Numbered from the stretch's first letter, positions 1-9,556 are shown. The stretch is 64,000 nucleotides of DNA from Stappia sp. MMSF_3263 (GCF_030733745.1 NZ_JASHIK010000021.1:1-64000), one strand, 5' to 3'. Program-made: numbers and translations. The notes: a model not told the origin generated them from the letters alone.

Positions 1-1
1 G

Positions 2-586
2 ATGATCGTCGGGCGCGACCCGGACCAACTCGACGAGGCGGGTGTCGCCCGCGCGGCGATCGAATCCTGCGCCGAGAACGCCGCCGACGGGGTGACCGCG
101 CCGGCACTGTGGTTCCTTGTTCTCGGCCTGCCCGGGCTGATCGCCTACAAGGCGGTGAACACGGCAGATTCGATGATCGGCCACCGGACCGACCGGCACC
201 GGGCCTTCGGCTGGGCCTCCGCCCGTTTCGACGACCTGGTGAACTGGCCGGCGGCGCGCCTGTGCGGACTGGCGATGGCGGTGACCGCGCCGCTCTCCGG
301 GCGCTCCGTCACCGAATGCATCGCCGTGATGCGCCGCGATGCGCCCAAGCACCGCTCGCCCAATGCCGGCTGGCCGGAAGCGGCGATGGCGGCGGTGCTG
401 GGACTGGCGCTTGCCGGCCCGCGCGCCTATCCCGGCTATACGGTCGACGATCCGTTCATGAACGAGGACGGACGCAGGCAAGCGACGGCCGGCGACATTT
501 CTCGGGCGCTCAAGGTCTTCCGCCACGCAATGGCGTTGCAGGCCGGCGCCGTCGCGCTGCTCGCCCTTCTCGTATTGTTGCTGTGA
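2..586 (+). CDS. cobD: Adenosylcobinamide-phosphate synthase CobD/CbiB, 3' part
   Basis: This is the C-terminal part (about 194 residues) of the membrane enzyme that attaches the aminopropanol arm to adenosylcobyric acid in cobalamin synthesis. The family-typical stretch ESCAENAADGVTAPALW followed by KAVNTADSMIGH lies near residues 22-60, and the last 20 residues form a hydrophobic segment. Family members are about 300-330 residues, so roughly 120 N-terminal residues lie left of the window; the first ATG seen here is probably internal. It is on the plus strand, about 20 kb from and opposite to the cobU-cobQ operon, so the cob genes of this genome are split into at least two units. Confidence 0.9.
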   Translation: MIVGRDPDQLDEAGVARAAIESCAENAADGVTAPALWFLVLGLPGLIAYKAVNTADSMIGHRTDRHRAFGWASARFDDLVNWPAARLCGLAMAVTAPLSGRSVTECIAVMRRDAPKHRSPNAGWPEAAMAAVLGLALAGPRAYPGYTVDDPFMNEDGRRQATAGDISRALKVFRHAMALQAGAVALLALLVLLL

Positions 587-594
587 GGTCCGAA

Positions 595-1209
595 ATGCTT
601 CCCTTCGCCCCGTCGGCCGAGCGCAACAAGGACCCGATCCTGGCGGGCCTTGCTCCCCATCTGGCCGGGTGCCGGCGCGTTCTGGAAATCGGCAGCGGAA
701 CCGGCCAGCACGCCGTTCACATGACGCAGGCCCTGCCGCATCTCGTCTGGCAATGCAGCGACCTGCCCGACGCCGTTGCCGGCATCGCGGCGCGGCTGGA
801 AAGCGAGGGAAATGAGCGTACCCCGCCGCCGCTCGCCCTTGACGTCGCCGCCCCGCCCTGGCCGCTGCCGGCAGCAGGCGCGGACGATGCCTTCGACGCG
901 GTCTACACGGCGAACACGCTGCACATCATGTCGTTTGCCCGTGTCGGGCAGTTCTTCGCCCGCATCGGCGAGTTGCTGGCGCCAGGCGGGGTGTGCTGCG
1001 TCTACGGGCCGATGAAATATGCCGGCGCCTTCACCACCGACAGCAATGCCGCCTTCGACGCGCAGCTCAGGGCCGGCAATCCGGAGAGCGGCATCCGCGA
1101 TTTCGAGGCGCTGGATGCACTGGCGAAGGATCAGGGGCTGGCGCTGGTCGAGGACATGGCCATGCCGGCGAACAACCGGCTGATCGTCTGGCGGCGGGCC
1201 GCCGGGTAG
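595..1209 (+). CDS. DUF938 SAM-dependent methyltransferase
   Basis: The 204-residue protein has a Rossmann methyltransferase motif I (LEIGSGTGQ, residues 30-38) and the family-typical YTANTLHIMS and VYGPMKY segments of DUF938. The substrate of this family is not established. The ATG at 595 is preceded by GAGG at 585-588, which overlaps the TGA of cobD, so the gene is probably translationally coupled to it. A longer reading of the same frame runs antiparallel through cobD and is not credible. The link to cobalamin metabolism is positional only. Confidence 0.85.
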   Translation: MLPFAPSAERNKDPILAGLAPHLAGCRRVLEIGSGTGQHAVHMTQALPHLVWQCSDLPDAVAGIAARLESEGNERTPPPLALDVAAPPWPLPAAGADDAFDAVYTANTLHIMSFARVGQFFARIGELLAPGGVCCVYGPMKYAGAFTTDSNAAFDAQLRAGNPESGIRDFEALDALAKDQGLALVEDMAMPANNRLIVWRRAAG

Positions 1210-1222
1210 CGGGTGATCCGCC

Positions 1223-1738
1223 TCAGGCGGTCTCCTCGCCCGGGCGCCATCGCCGGATCGCCCGCAGCATGCCGGCGACCTTGCCGGGCCCGACCATCAG
1301 CAGGATGCCGACAAGCACCACGATTAGACTGGCGACAAGCCCCGGCAATTGCTCAAGCACCCAGTCGTTTGCGGCGAGATGGCGCATGTCCCCGAAGGTG
1401 AATGTCAGCCACGCCACCGTCCACAGGACGATGGCCTTCATGCCGACAAGAAAAACGAAGAGGCCGAGCAACGACACGCCCACCGTCTCGACCCGTTCCG
1501 AGATCGGGGCGGCTTTCGCATCCGCCGTCTCGAACCCCAGCCCGGCGACGAAAATGCGCGGAACAAGTACGAGCAGCAGGCAGAAGAGGAAGGCGGCGAC
1601 CAGAAGAGTGGAGGAGATGGCTCCCGCAAGCCCTGTTCCGGCTCCGTAGCTCAGCGACAACGCATGAGGGAGCGACGGCAGAAAGACGACGAGCGCATAG
1701 GCAGCGAAAAGCCTGACCAGCAGCAATGCATAGGGCAT
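1223..1738 (-). CDS. Small integral membrane protein of unknown function
   Basis: The 171-residue protein is strongly hydrophobic, with about four predicted transmembrane segments (near residues 4-25, 36-60, 85-112 and 128-155) and a basic C-terminal tail (RAIRRWRPGEETA). I recognise no catalytic motif and cannot assign a family. It is convergent with the DUF938 gene and upstream of no co-directional neighbour in the window. The 228-bp gap to the hyuB end (1739-1966) shows no gene and presumably carries this gene's promoter. Confidence 0.6.
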   Translation of the reverse strand: MPYALLLVRLFAAYALVVFLPSLPHALSLSYGAGTGLAGAISSTLLVAAFLFCLLLVLVPRIFVAGLGFETADAKAAPISERVETVGVSLLGLFVFLVGMKAIVLWTVAWLTFTFGDMRHLAANDWVLEQLPGLVASLIVVLVGILLMVGPGKVAGMLRAIRRWRPGEETA

Positions 1739-1966
1739 GAATCAAGTCCGATCCGTTGAGGTTGGAAGGCCTCGAAAGCCCAAACCTACCCGGCACGGTT
1801 GCACTGGACAACCGTCAGCGGACAGCAATCTCCAGGGTCGCGTCGATGCCGAGGGCGCAATCGGGGGCAAGGCCCGGCAGAGGATCCGTCACGCCCCGGT
1901 GAGCCGAAACGCATGCCCGGGACAGCCCTCTCCTTGCGGCCCTTTCGGTGCGGCGAGGCGGCGGAT

Positions 1967-3661
1967 CTAAAGCCCCGCCGCCGCCTTTCCGAAGAGCGTT
2001 TTTGCCCGCTCCGCCGTGTAGCGACCGAGGCGCACGTCCTCGGCGACAAGCGCCGGATCGCGCTCCTGCGGATCGCCGTAGCCGCCGCCGCCAGGCGTTT
2101 TCACGCGCACCCGGTCGCCCGGCTCCAGAGGAATGTCCTGCGCCTTGGACAGATGCTCGGGCACAATCGCCGTACCCCCTTGCCAGACGGTGACGGAATT
2201 GGGCTCGCCGTCCTCGCCGCCAAGCGCGCCCTGCGGGCCGAAGCGGCCGTGATCCATCACGAAACTTGCCGTGGCGTGGCCGCGCAGCAGCTCGATCTCG
2301 TAATCGAGCCCGAAACCGCCGCGATGGCGTCCAGCGCCGCCCGAGCCCTCGCGCAGGGCGTAGCGGTGATAGAGCACCGGGAACTGCTGCTCCATGATCT
2401 CCACCGGCGGGGCCTTGGAAATGCCGATGGTGGAACAGCCGTTGGAAAGCCCGTCGTGATCCGAGTTGCCGCCATAGCCGCCGCCCGAGATCTGGTACAT
2501 GACGAAGCCCGCCCCGCGCGCCGGATCGACGCCGCCAAGGGCGAAGTTGCCTGAGCTGCCAGCTGGCGCGGCCGTCACCCGGTCGGGCAGCGCCTCGACA
2601 AGGGCGGCGAAGACCGCCTCGGCGATGCGCTGGCTGACTTCGGCGGCGCAGCCCGAGACGGGGCGCGGATAATGGGCGTCGAGGAAGGTGTCCACGGGAC
2701 GGACGATGGTCAGCGGCTCGAAGGCACCGGCCGATATCGGCACGTCGGGGAAGATGTGGCGCATGGCGAGGTACACGGATGAATGGGTCGTCGCCAGCAC
2801 CGAGTTCATCGGCCCCCGGCAGGGCGGCGAGGAGCCCGCGAAGTCGAAGGTCAGTTCGCCATCCTTTGCCGTGATCGCAAGCCGGATCTCCAGCGGCTCG
2901 TTGACGACGCCGTCGCTGTCCACATAGGCGAGCGAGCGGTAGGTGCCATTGGGAATGAGCGCGACATTGGCCCGCATCTGCGCGGCCGCGCGCCGGCGCA
3001 ACTCACCAATCGACTCGCACACCACATCGTCGCCATAGCGGTCGAGAATGCGCGCCAGACGCTCCGCCCCCACCAGGAGGGCCGCGGCCTGGGCCTTCAC
3101 GTCGCCGATGCGCTGTTCCGAGACACGGATGTTGGAACAGATGATCGAGTAGATCTCCTGGTCGAGCACCCCCTTCTTGAACAGGCGCACGGGGGGAAGA
3201 CGCAAGCCTTCCTGCTCCACGGATGTGGCCGATGCGGAAAAGCCACCCGGCACCGCGCCGCCGGTGTCCGGCCAGTGGCCGGTGTTGGAGAGCCAGCAGA
3301 AGATCTCGCCGTCCCGGTAGAAGGGCATGGCGAAGCGCACGTCCATCAGATGGGTGCCGCCGAGATAGGGGTCGTTGACGATGTAGATGTCGCCCGGCTC
3401 GGGAGCCGGCACGCGCCCCTCGCGGATCATCCCGATCAAGGTGCGGGTCGAATACTGCATGGTGCCGACGAAGACCGGCAATCCGCCCGCCCCTTGCGCG
3501 ATGAGCGAGCCGTCCTCGGCCGAATAGATGCCGTCGGAGCGGTCGTTCGCCTCGGCGATGACCGGCGAGAATGCGGCACGCGAGAAGGTGAGGTCCATCT
3601 CGTCGCAGACCTGCTGCAGGCCCGACTGGATGACGCTCAGCGTGATCGGATCGATGCTCAT
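1967..3661 (-). CDS. hyuB: Hydantoinase B / oxoprolinase family subunit
   Basis: The 564-residue protein is a full-length HyuB, the partner subunit of the HyuA/HyuB enzymes that hydrolyse cyclic amides with ATP (5-oxoprolinase, N-methylhydantoinase, acetone carboxylase and the caprolactam/valerolactam hydrolases). It starts with MSIDPITLSVIQSGLQQVCDEM and ends with the typical glycine-rich TPGGGGYGDP tail. Its ATG overlaps the TGA of hyuA by 4 nt. It is last in the minus-strand operon with a Mo-hydroxylase, and close to an Hnr-type ring reductase. From that context I infer it opens a lactam ring made from an N-heterocycle. Confidence 0.88.
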   Translation of the reverse strand: MSIDPITLSVIQSGLQQVCDEMDLTFSRAAFSPVIAEANDRSDGIYSAEDGSLIAQGAGGLPVFVGTMQYSTRTLIGMIREGRVPAPEPGDIYIVNDPYLGGTHLMDVRFAMPFYRDGEIFCWLSNTGHWPDTGGAVPGGFSASATSVEQEGLRLPPVRLFKKGVLDQEIYSIICSNIRVSEQRIGDVKAQAAALLVGAERLARILDRYGDDVVCESIGELRRRAAAQMRANVALIPNGTYRSLAYVDSDGVVNEPLEIRLAITAKDGELTFDFAGSSPPCRGPMNSVLATTHSSVYLAMRHIFPDVPISAGAFEPLTIVRPVDTFLDAHYPRPVSGCAAEVSQRIAEAVFAALVEALPDRVTAAPAGSSGNFALGGVDPARGAGFVMYQISGGGYGGNSDHDGLSNGCSTIGISKAPPVEIMEQQFPVLYHRYALREGSGGAGRHRGGFGLDYEIELLRGHATASFVMDHGRFGPQGALGGEDGEPNSVTVWQGGTAIVPEHLSKAQDIPLEPGDRVRVKTPGGGGYGDPQERDPALVAEDVRLGRYTAERAKTLFGKAAAGL

Positions 3662-5775
3662 GCGCCTGCTCCGCCGGTGCTGCCAAGGGTGATGATGATA
3701 TTGCCGTCCCGGTCCTGTACCGCGTGGTCGCCCGGTTCGATGACGATGGTGGTGTCCATCTGCTCGACGATGGCGGGGCCCGCGATCTCCGCCGACAGCG
3801 GCAGGTGGTCGCGCCAGTAGACCGGCGTCTCGCGCCAGCCGTCGAACCAGACGGGACGCGTGCCGGTGCGTGCATCCTCAAGCGTCTGCCGGCGTCCGTC
3901 CGGATCGATCAGAAGGGCGAGGTCGATGCCGGGGCGGCGGCCGATGACGGAGGTGTTGACGTTGACGAGGCTGGCCTTGATCTCGGGAAGTTCGACGCGG
4001 AAGCGGCTGAAATAGGCTGCCTCGAAGAGGCTCTGCAGCTCGTCCACGCTCGGCGCGGGACCGGGCAGCGGCACCCGCAGCAGGTGAGTCTGGCCGATGA
4101 ACTGCATGTCGACCGAAAAGATCTCCTTCAGTTCGTCGATGGGCACGTTCTCCTTTTCCACGAGCGCCCGCCCCTCCTCGCGCTGCTGGGAAAAGAGCGC
4201 ATGCACCTGGGCGATGTCGAGCACGGCCAGCGGCCGGTTGACCGTGTTGACGAAATCGTGCCGCAGGTCGGCGACGACGCAGCCGAGCGCGTTGGTGATG
4301 CCCGGACGCGAGGGAACGAGAACACGCGGCACGCCGAGTTCGCGGGCAATCGCGGTCGCATGAAGCGGGCCGGCGCCGCCGAAGGCGAAGAGCGCATAGT
4401 CGCGCGGGTCCTCGCCAAGGCTGATGGAGACCATGCGCACCGCCTCGGCCATGCGGGTGTTGGCGATGCGCAACACGGCGGAGGCGGCCTCCTCGGCGCT
4501 GACGCCGAGCGGGGCGCCCAGCCTGGCGGCGAAGATCGCCACGAGATCCTCCCGCGAGACGCCGTTCGAGACGGAATTGAGCTTGTCCGGGTTCATCCGC
4601 CCCAGAAGCAGGTTGGCATCCGAGATGGTCGGCTCCGTGCCGCCGCGTCCGTAGCAGATCGGCCCGGGCACCGAACCGGCACTGTCCGGACCGACCTGGA
4701 GCAGGCCCGCCCGGGTGATGCGAGCGATCGAGCCGCCGCCGGCACCGACCGTGCGCACGTCCACCATGGGGACGTGGATCGGCATGGCGTATTCGATCTC
4801 GATCTCGTTGGAGACCGCAGGCTCCGCGTCGCGGATCAGCGCAACGTCCGTGGAAGTGCCGCCCATGTCGTAGGTGAGAAGGTTGGCGATGCCGGCGCGG
4901 CGACCGGTATAGGCGGCCGCCATGACGCCGGAGGCGGGCCCGGACATGACCGTCTTGGCCGCTTCGGCTGCAACGCGGCGGGCCGAGACCATGCCGCCAT
5001 TGCCGTTCATGACAAGAACGTCGTGGCGGTAGCCGTCGCGGGCCAACTCGTCCGCCAGCCGCTCGACATAGCGGCGCAGGAGCGGCTGCACCGAGGCGTT
5101 GATCGCCGCCGTCACCCCGCGCTCGAACTCGCGGCTTTCCGACAGCAGCGCGTGGCCGAGCGTCACGTTCTCGTTCGGCCAGACCTCACGGGCGATCTCG
5201 CCGGCTCGCAGCTCGTGCTCCGGATTGGCGTAGGAATGCAGGAAGTGGATGACGAGCGCCTCGCAGCCCTTATCGAGCAGCGCCCGCATGGCCGCCTTCA
5301 GCGCGTCCTCGTCGAGGGGAACCCGCACGCTTCCGTCCGCGTGAAGCCGCTCGGGCACCTCAAGGCGCAGGTCGCGCGGGATGATCGGACGGAACTCGCC
5401 CTTCATGCCATAGGCATTCGGGCGGGTGCGACGGCCAAGTTCCAGCACGTCGCGAAACCCTTGCGTGGTGATGAAGCCGGTGCGGCAGAGATTGCGCTCC
5501 AGCACCGCATTGGTCGTCGTCGTGGTGCCGTGGACGATGAGGTCGATGGCGGTGAGGTCGGCGTCCACCAGCTCCAGCGTCGTGCGCACGCCGACGGCCT
5601 GGTTCTGCAGCGTCGTCGGCGTCTTGGCGAGGCGGACCCGGCCATGGGCGGAATCGAACAGCACGAGGTCGGTGAAGGTGCCGCCGACATCGATGCCGGC
5701 GACAAGCGCGGTGCGCCCCGCCGCGTCGGTCTCTTCCGGTTTTTCTGCGTCGGCGATCGACGGGGTCATGTTCAT
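3658..5775 (-). CDS. hyuA: Hydantoinase A / oxoprolinase family ATPase subunit
   Basis: The 705-residue protein carries the ASKHA-type phosphate-binding motif GIDVGGTFTD (about residues 27-36), the conserved HGTTTTTNAVLER segment and a second TYDMGGTSTDVALI motif, all typical of HyuA. Family members phosphorylate the substrate amide oxygen so that the HyuB partner can complete hydrolysis. An AGAGG ribosome site precedes the start. It lies between the Mo-hydroxylase gene (66-nt gap) and hyuB (4-nt overlap). The substrate is not shown by the sequence; pyridine-derived lactam, hydantoin and oxoproline remain possible, with lactam favoured by context. Confidence 0.9.
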   Translation of the reverse strand: MNMTPSIADAEKPEETDAAGRTALVAGIDVGGTFTDLVLFDSAHGRVRLAKTPTTLQNQAVGVRTTLELVDADLTAIDLIVHGTTTTTNAVLERNLCRTGFITTQGFRDVLELGRRTRPNAYGMKGEFRPIIPRDLRLEVPERLHADGSVRVPLDEDALKAAMRALLDKGCEALVIHFLHSYANPEHELRAGEIAREVWPNENVTLGHALLSESREFERGVTAAINASVQPLLRRYVERLADELARDGYRHDVLVMNGNGGMVSARRVAAEAAKTVMSGPASGVMAAAYTGRRAGIANLLTYDMGGTSTDVALIRDAEPAVSNEIEIEYAMPIHVPMVDVRTVGAGGGSIARITRAGLLQVGPDSAGSVPGPICYGRGGTEPTISDANLLLGRMNPDKLNSVSNGVSREDLVAIFAARLGAPLGVSAEEAASAVLRIANTRMAEAVRMVSISLGEDPRDYALFAFGGAGPLHATAIARELGVPRVLVPSRPGITNALGCVVADLRHDFVNTVNRPLAVLDIAQVHALFSQQREEGRALVEKENVPIDELKEIFSVDMQFIGQTHLLRVPLPGPAPSVDELQSLFEAAYFSRFRVELPEIKASLVNVNTSVIGRRPGIDLALLIDPDGRRQTLEDARTGTRPVWFDGWRETPVYWRDHLPLSAEIAGPAIVEQMDTTIVIEPGDHAVQDRDGNIIITLGSTGGAGA

Positions 5776-5841
5776 GGACGCCTCTTTGCTATCGACATCG
5801 TGCGGCGAAGGATGATGGGGCTACGGGCCGGAGGACGCATG

Positions 5842-8577
5842 TCAGGCCGGGCGACTGCGGATTGCGGCAAGAACCTTGTCGGGCGTCGCGGGAAGGTTCG
5901 TGACCCTGGCCCCGCAGGCATCGGCAATGGCGTTCAGGATCGCCGGCGCGGTCGGGATCAGGCAATGCTCGCCGAGCCCCTTGGCGCCATAAGGCCCGTG
6001 CATGTCGCCGGTCTCGATGATCAGCGTCTCGATCGGCGGCACGTCGCCAATGGTCGGGATCAGATAATCATGCAGGTTTTCCGTGCGACCCGGCAGGAAC
6101 TCCTCCATCAGAGCCATGCCGATGCCCTGGGCGATGCCGCCCTGCACCTGCCCCTCGACCAGGAGCGGATTGATCGCCTTGCCGACATCGTGGGCGGCGG
6201 TGATCTTCAGGAGCCGCACGGTGCCGAGCTGCATGTCGACCTCGAGTTCGGCGATCTGCGCGGCCGTGCCGAAGACGGCATAGGGCACACCCTGGCCGTT
6301 CTCATCCAGCGGCGAGGTCGGCGGGTCGTAGGTCTCGACCGCCTCGATCACATAGGCCGGGCTGTCCGGTGCAAGGTCGGCGAGCGCGATGGTGCGCCGT
6401 CCGTCCTTGTCCGAAAGCCGGATCTCGCCGTCCGCGACGTCGATTTCCGCCGTGTCCGACACGTTGCCGAGGCGCAGGAGACGGGCACGCAGCGCCTCGC
6501 CGCAGAGACGTGCCGCATTGCCGGTGACGAAGGTCTGACGGCTCGCCGAGGTCTTGCCCGCATCCGGCGTCACGTCCGTATCCGGCCCGACGATGGCAAT
6601 CGCCTCGACGGAAACGCCGAGCGCGGTGGCGAAGATCTGGGCGATGACCGTGTTCGACCCCTGGCCGATATCGGTCGCGCCCTGGTGCAGCACCACGCGG
6701 CCATCGGCCGTTATTCCGGCGCGGATCGTGGAAGGATTGCTCATGGACGTGTTGCCACAGCCGTACCAGCCGCCGGCGATACCGACGCCGCGACGGAGGT
6801 GTCCACCCCGCGCGTTGAACGCTTCCGCCTCCGCAATCGCCGCATCCCAGCGCGGTTTCAGCGCGTCGAAACACTCGATGATGCCCATGCCGCGCTCGAA
6901 GACCTGGCCAGTGACGGTCGGATCGCCATTGGCGAGCGCGTTGCGGCGGCGGAACTCAAGGCGGTCGATGCCGAGCCGGTCGGCCAACTCGTCGTAAAGC
7001 GGTTCCTGGGCCAGAGCCGACTGGGGCACGCCGAAGCCTCGGAAGGCGCCGGCGGGAGCGGTGTTGGTGTGGATGCCGGCGCTGCGGGCGACATAATTCG
7101 GCGTCCGGTAGGGACCGGAAGCGTGGATCGGCACGCGGTTGGCGACCGTCGGACCCCAACTCGCATAGGCACCGGTGTTGAACGTGCCGTCGAACTCGAC
7201 GGCGACGATGCGCCCCTCGGTGTCCGCACCGATGCGCATGCGGATCTCGGACGGGTGGCGCTTGGTGGAGGTCGCGATCGACTCGACCCGCGAATAGGTG
7301 ACCCGGACCGGCCGGTTCAGGATCCAGGCGGCCAACGCCACATAGGGCTGGGTGGTCAGATCGAGCTTGGAGCCAAAGCCGCCGCCTGTTGCCGTCGGCA
7401 CGACACGCACAGCCTCCTTCGGCAGACCGAGAAGTCCGGCGATGCCGTCGCGGTTCATCACGGGTGCCTGGGTACAGCAATGGACCTCTATCCGGTCCCC
7501 GATACGCCGGGCGAAGGCGGCCTCGGGTTCGATATAGCCATGCTCGATGAAGCCGGTGGAGAATTCGCCCTCGACCACCACCGCCGCGCGCTCCATGGCG
7601 GCTTCCGGCTCGCCGCGCCGGACGAAGCCACGGCACATGACATTGTCGCCGCGCTTCTCGTGCAGGTTGGCGATGCCGCCGGCATCGGCCGGAAGAAGGG
7701 CGGCGGGCAGTTCCTCGTAGGCGACGGGGAAATCGGACAGGTCGAGCGCATTGACGAGATCGGCCGGACCGACGATCGCCGCGACTGCCTCGCCGCGAAA
7801 GCGGATCTCCGCTTCAGCGAACATCGGCTGGTCCTCGAAGCCCGGAATGACGCCAAAACGGTTCTCACCGGGCACGTCTGCCGCCGAAAGCACCAGATCG
7901 AGCCCGCGCGAGCGCGCCCAGCCACCGATGTCGCCAAGGGTGAAGCGGGCGCGGTGATGGGGGCTTCTGACAAGGCGCAGGGTGAGCGCATCGGCGGGCG
8001 CAACGTCATCTCCGAAAAGTTCGGTGCCCGTCACCTTGGGCCAGCCGTCGACGCGCGCCATGGCCGCGCCCACGCCGCCGGCGGCCGGCATGCCGGTGCC
8101 ACCGGCATCGAGCACCGCGTCGATGATCTTGCGGTAGCCGGTGCAGCGACAGAGAACACCGCCGAGCGCGTCGCGCACGGCCTCCTCACACGGCTCCCCG
8201 TCCTCGCGCAGGAGGGCGAGCGCGGACACCATCATGCCGGGAGTACAGATGCCGCACTGGGCGGCCTGGTGGCGCTGGAAGGCGCGGGCGAGCGCTTCGG
8301 CCTTCGGATCGGAGGCGATGAGCCCGGCAAGCGTCTCGACATCCGCGCCCTCGACCTGGCCAAGCGCCGTCGTGCAGGAGCAGACCGGCCTGCCGTCGAC
8401 AAGCACGGTGCAGGCGCCGCAGTCGCCGGCATCGCAGCCGACCTTGACGTCGCGGACCCCTGCCCGCTCGCGCAAGGCCAGCGACAGTCGTTCGACCGGA
8501 TCGGCGACAATGTGCGCCGGCTTTCCGTTGAGGACGAGGGACACCCCGGTCCTTTCCTCGATATCCGTCAGCGCCAT
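5842..8577 (-). CDS. Xanthine-dehydrogenase-family hydroxylase, fused [2Fe-2S] and molybdopterin subunit
   Basis: The 911-residue protein joins an N-terminal [2Fe-2S] module to a molybdopterin-binding large subunit. The plant-type ferredoxin cysteines are seen in CDAGDCGACTVL and the second cluster in CGICTPGMM...CRCTGYRK within the first ~155 residues. The rest matches the XDH large chain, and the active-site glutamate motif GAKGLGE is near the C-terminus. Such enzymes hydroxylate electron-poor ring carbons of N-heterocycles using water. The gene overlaps the FAD-subunit gene by 10 nt, giving a two-gene version of the usual three-subunit enzyme. A strong GGGAGG site precedes the ATG. Confidence 0.9.
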   Translation of the reverse strand: MALTDIEERTGVSLVLNGKPAHIVADPVERLSLALRERAGVRDVKVGCDAGDCGACTVLVDGRPVCSCTTALGQVEGADVETLAGLIASDPKAEALARAFQRHQAAQCGICTPGMMVSALALLREDGEPCEEAVRDALGGVLCRCTGYRKIIDAVLDAGGTGMPAAGGVGAAMARVDGWPKVTGTELFGDDVAPADALTLRLVRSPHHRARFTLGDIGGWARSRGLDLVLSAADVPGENRFGVIPGFEDQPMFAEAEIRFRGEAVAAIVGPADLVNALDLSDFPVAYEELPAALLPADAGGIANLHEKRGDNVMCRGFVRRGEPEAAMERAAVVVEGEFSTGFIEHGYIEPEAAFARRIGDRIEVHCCTQAPVMNRDGIAGLLGLPKEAVRVVPTATGGGFGSKLDLTTQPYVALAAWILNRPVRVTYSRVESIATSTKRHPSEIRMRIGADTEGRIVAVEFDGTFNTGAYASWGPTVANRVPIHASGPYRTPNYVARSAGIHTNTAPAGAFRGFGVPQSALAQEPLYDELADRLGIDRLEFRRRNALANGDPTVTGQVFERGMGIIECFDALKPRWDAAIAEAEAFNARGGHLRRGVGIAGGWYGCGNTSMSNPSTIRAGITADGRVVLHQGATDIGQGSNTVIAQIFATALGVSVEAIAIVGPDTDVTPDAGKTSASRQTFVTGNAARLCGEALRARLLRLGNVSDTAEIDVADGEIRLSDKDGRRTIALADLAPDSPAYVIEAVETYDPPTSPLDENGQGVPYAVFGTAAQIAELEVDMQLGTVRLLKITAAHDVGKAINPLLVEGQVQGGIAQGIGMALMEEFLPGRTENLHDYLIPTIGDVPPIETLIIETGDMHGPYGAKGLGEHCLIPTAPAILNAIADACGARVTNLPATPDKVLAAIRSRPA

Positions 8578-9422
8578 GCTTTCCCTCCCCGCTCAATGGC
8601 CGCCATCACGGTGCGGGCAACAAGCTCGCGCGCCGCATCGAGGCGGTATTCGGCGCTCGCACGGACATCGTTGATTGGCGAAAGTTCCGCGAAGGCGGCA
8701 TCCGCCAGCGCATTTCGGACCGCCGTTCCGGAGGCCTCGACCCCGCGAAGGGCGGCCTCGACGCCGGCAAGGCGGCACGCCACCGCGGAGCATGCTCCGA
8801 CGGCGACACGTGCCTGGCCGATCCTCCCCGCGCCATCGAGCGACACGGCGGCGGCGACCATGGCAATGGAAATGACCAGATAGCGCCGGGCGCCGAGTTT
8901 CAGGAAATGGGTCCGGTCCGCGCTCCAGTCCGGAACGAGGATCGCTGTAACGATCTCGCCGGGGGCCAGGGCCGTCTTGCGAACGCCCAGAATGAAGTCG
9001 CCAAGCGGCAGTTCGCGCAAGCCCTGCGGGCCGGCAAGCTCGACACGGGCCTCCAACGTCAGAAGCGGGGGAACGCCGTCAGCGGCCGGCGAGGCATTGC
9101 AGAGATTGCCGGCGATGGTGCCCGCGTTCTGGATCTGGATCGAGCCGACCTCGCGGGCGGCAAGCCGCAGACCGTCAAAAAGCGGCGGGAGGTCCGCCCT
9201 CGCGATGTCCGTCCAGGTGGTCATGGCGCCGATGCGCCAACCATGGTCCCGCCGCGAGATGCCCCGGAGCGCCGCGATGCGGCCGAGATCGACGACGGGA
9301 GCCAAAGGTCTCCGCCCGCCCAGCGCGGGGAAGAAATCGGTCCCCCCCGCCAACACACGTGCCTCGCCCCAGCTGAGGAAGGAAAGCGCGCCATCCACCG
9401 TGTCCGGCCTGTGAAACTGCAT
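8568..9422 (-). CDS. Xanthine-dehydrogenase-family FAD-binding subunit (subunit M)
   Basis: About 284 residues, beginning MQFHRPDTVDGALSFL. The FAD-binding motifs AGGTDFFPAL (near residue 30) and TIAGNLCNASPAAD (a variant of TIGGN) identify the medium subunit of molybdenum hydroxylases, which passes electrons from the Fe-S clusters to the external acceptor. I chose the ATG at 9422 because it has a GAGGG site and because a longer reading to 9458 would run through the operator at 9443-9456. It is the first gene of the minus-strand operon. Confidence 0.88.
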   Translation of the reverse strand: MQFHRPDTVDGALSFLSWGEARVLAGGTDFFPALGGRRPLAPVVDLGRIAALRGISRRDHGWRIGAMTTWTDIARADLPPLFDGLRLAAREVGSIQIQNAGTIAGNLCNASPAADGVPPLLTLEARVELAGPQGLRELPLGDFILGVRKTALAPGEIVTAILVPDWSADRTHFLKLGARRYLVISIAMVAAAVSLDGAGRIGQARVAVGACSAVACRLAGVEAALRGVEASGTAVRNALADAAFAELSPINDVRASAEYRLDAARELVARTVMAAIERGGKAWR

Positions 9423-9442
9423 CGGCACCCTCAATGGATTTC

Positions 9443-9456
9443 GTTTGCATACTAAC
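9443..9456. promoter_or_regulatory. Putative MarR operator, copy 1
   Basis: GTTTGCATACTAAC, a near-perfect inverted repeat (GTT-w-GCATrC-w-AAC), lies 20 bp ahead of the start of the minus-strand FAD-subunit gene. It is identical to copy 3 and one base from copy 2. The size and symmetry suit a MarR dimer; the only regulator gene in the locus is the MarR gene at 19993. Confidence 0.7.
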
Positions 9457-9556
9457 AACGTTACCGCTCAGTCGAAATTCCTGTCAAGCACTCGGATGCG
9501 CCATTCCGATCAAAGTTTCATCATGCATTTTTTGGTTGCGCTTGCCGATTTTTTTC

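Noticed and set aside
3724-8883. A 1719-codon open frame on the plus strand antisense to hyuA and the Mo-hydroxylase genes.
   Set aside because: It is rich in Arg, Gly, Ala and Asp with no domain pattern, and it lies opposite three well-recognised genes. High GC with biased codons leaves the antisense frame open.
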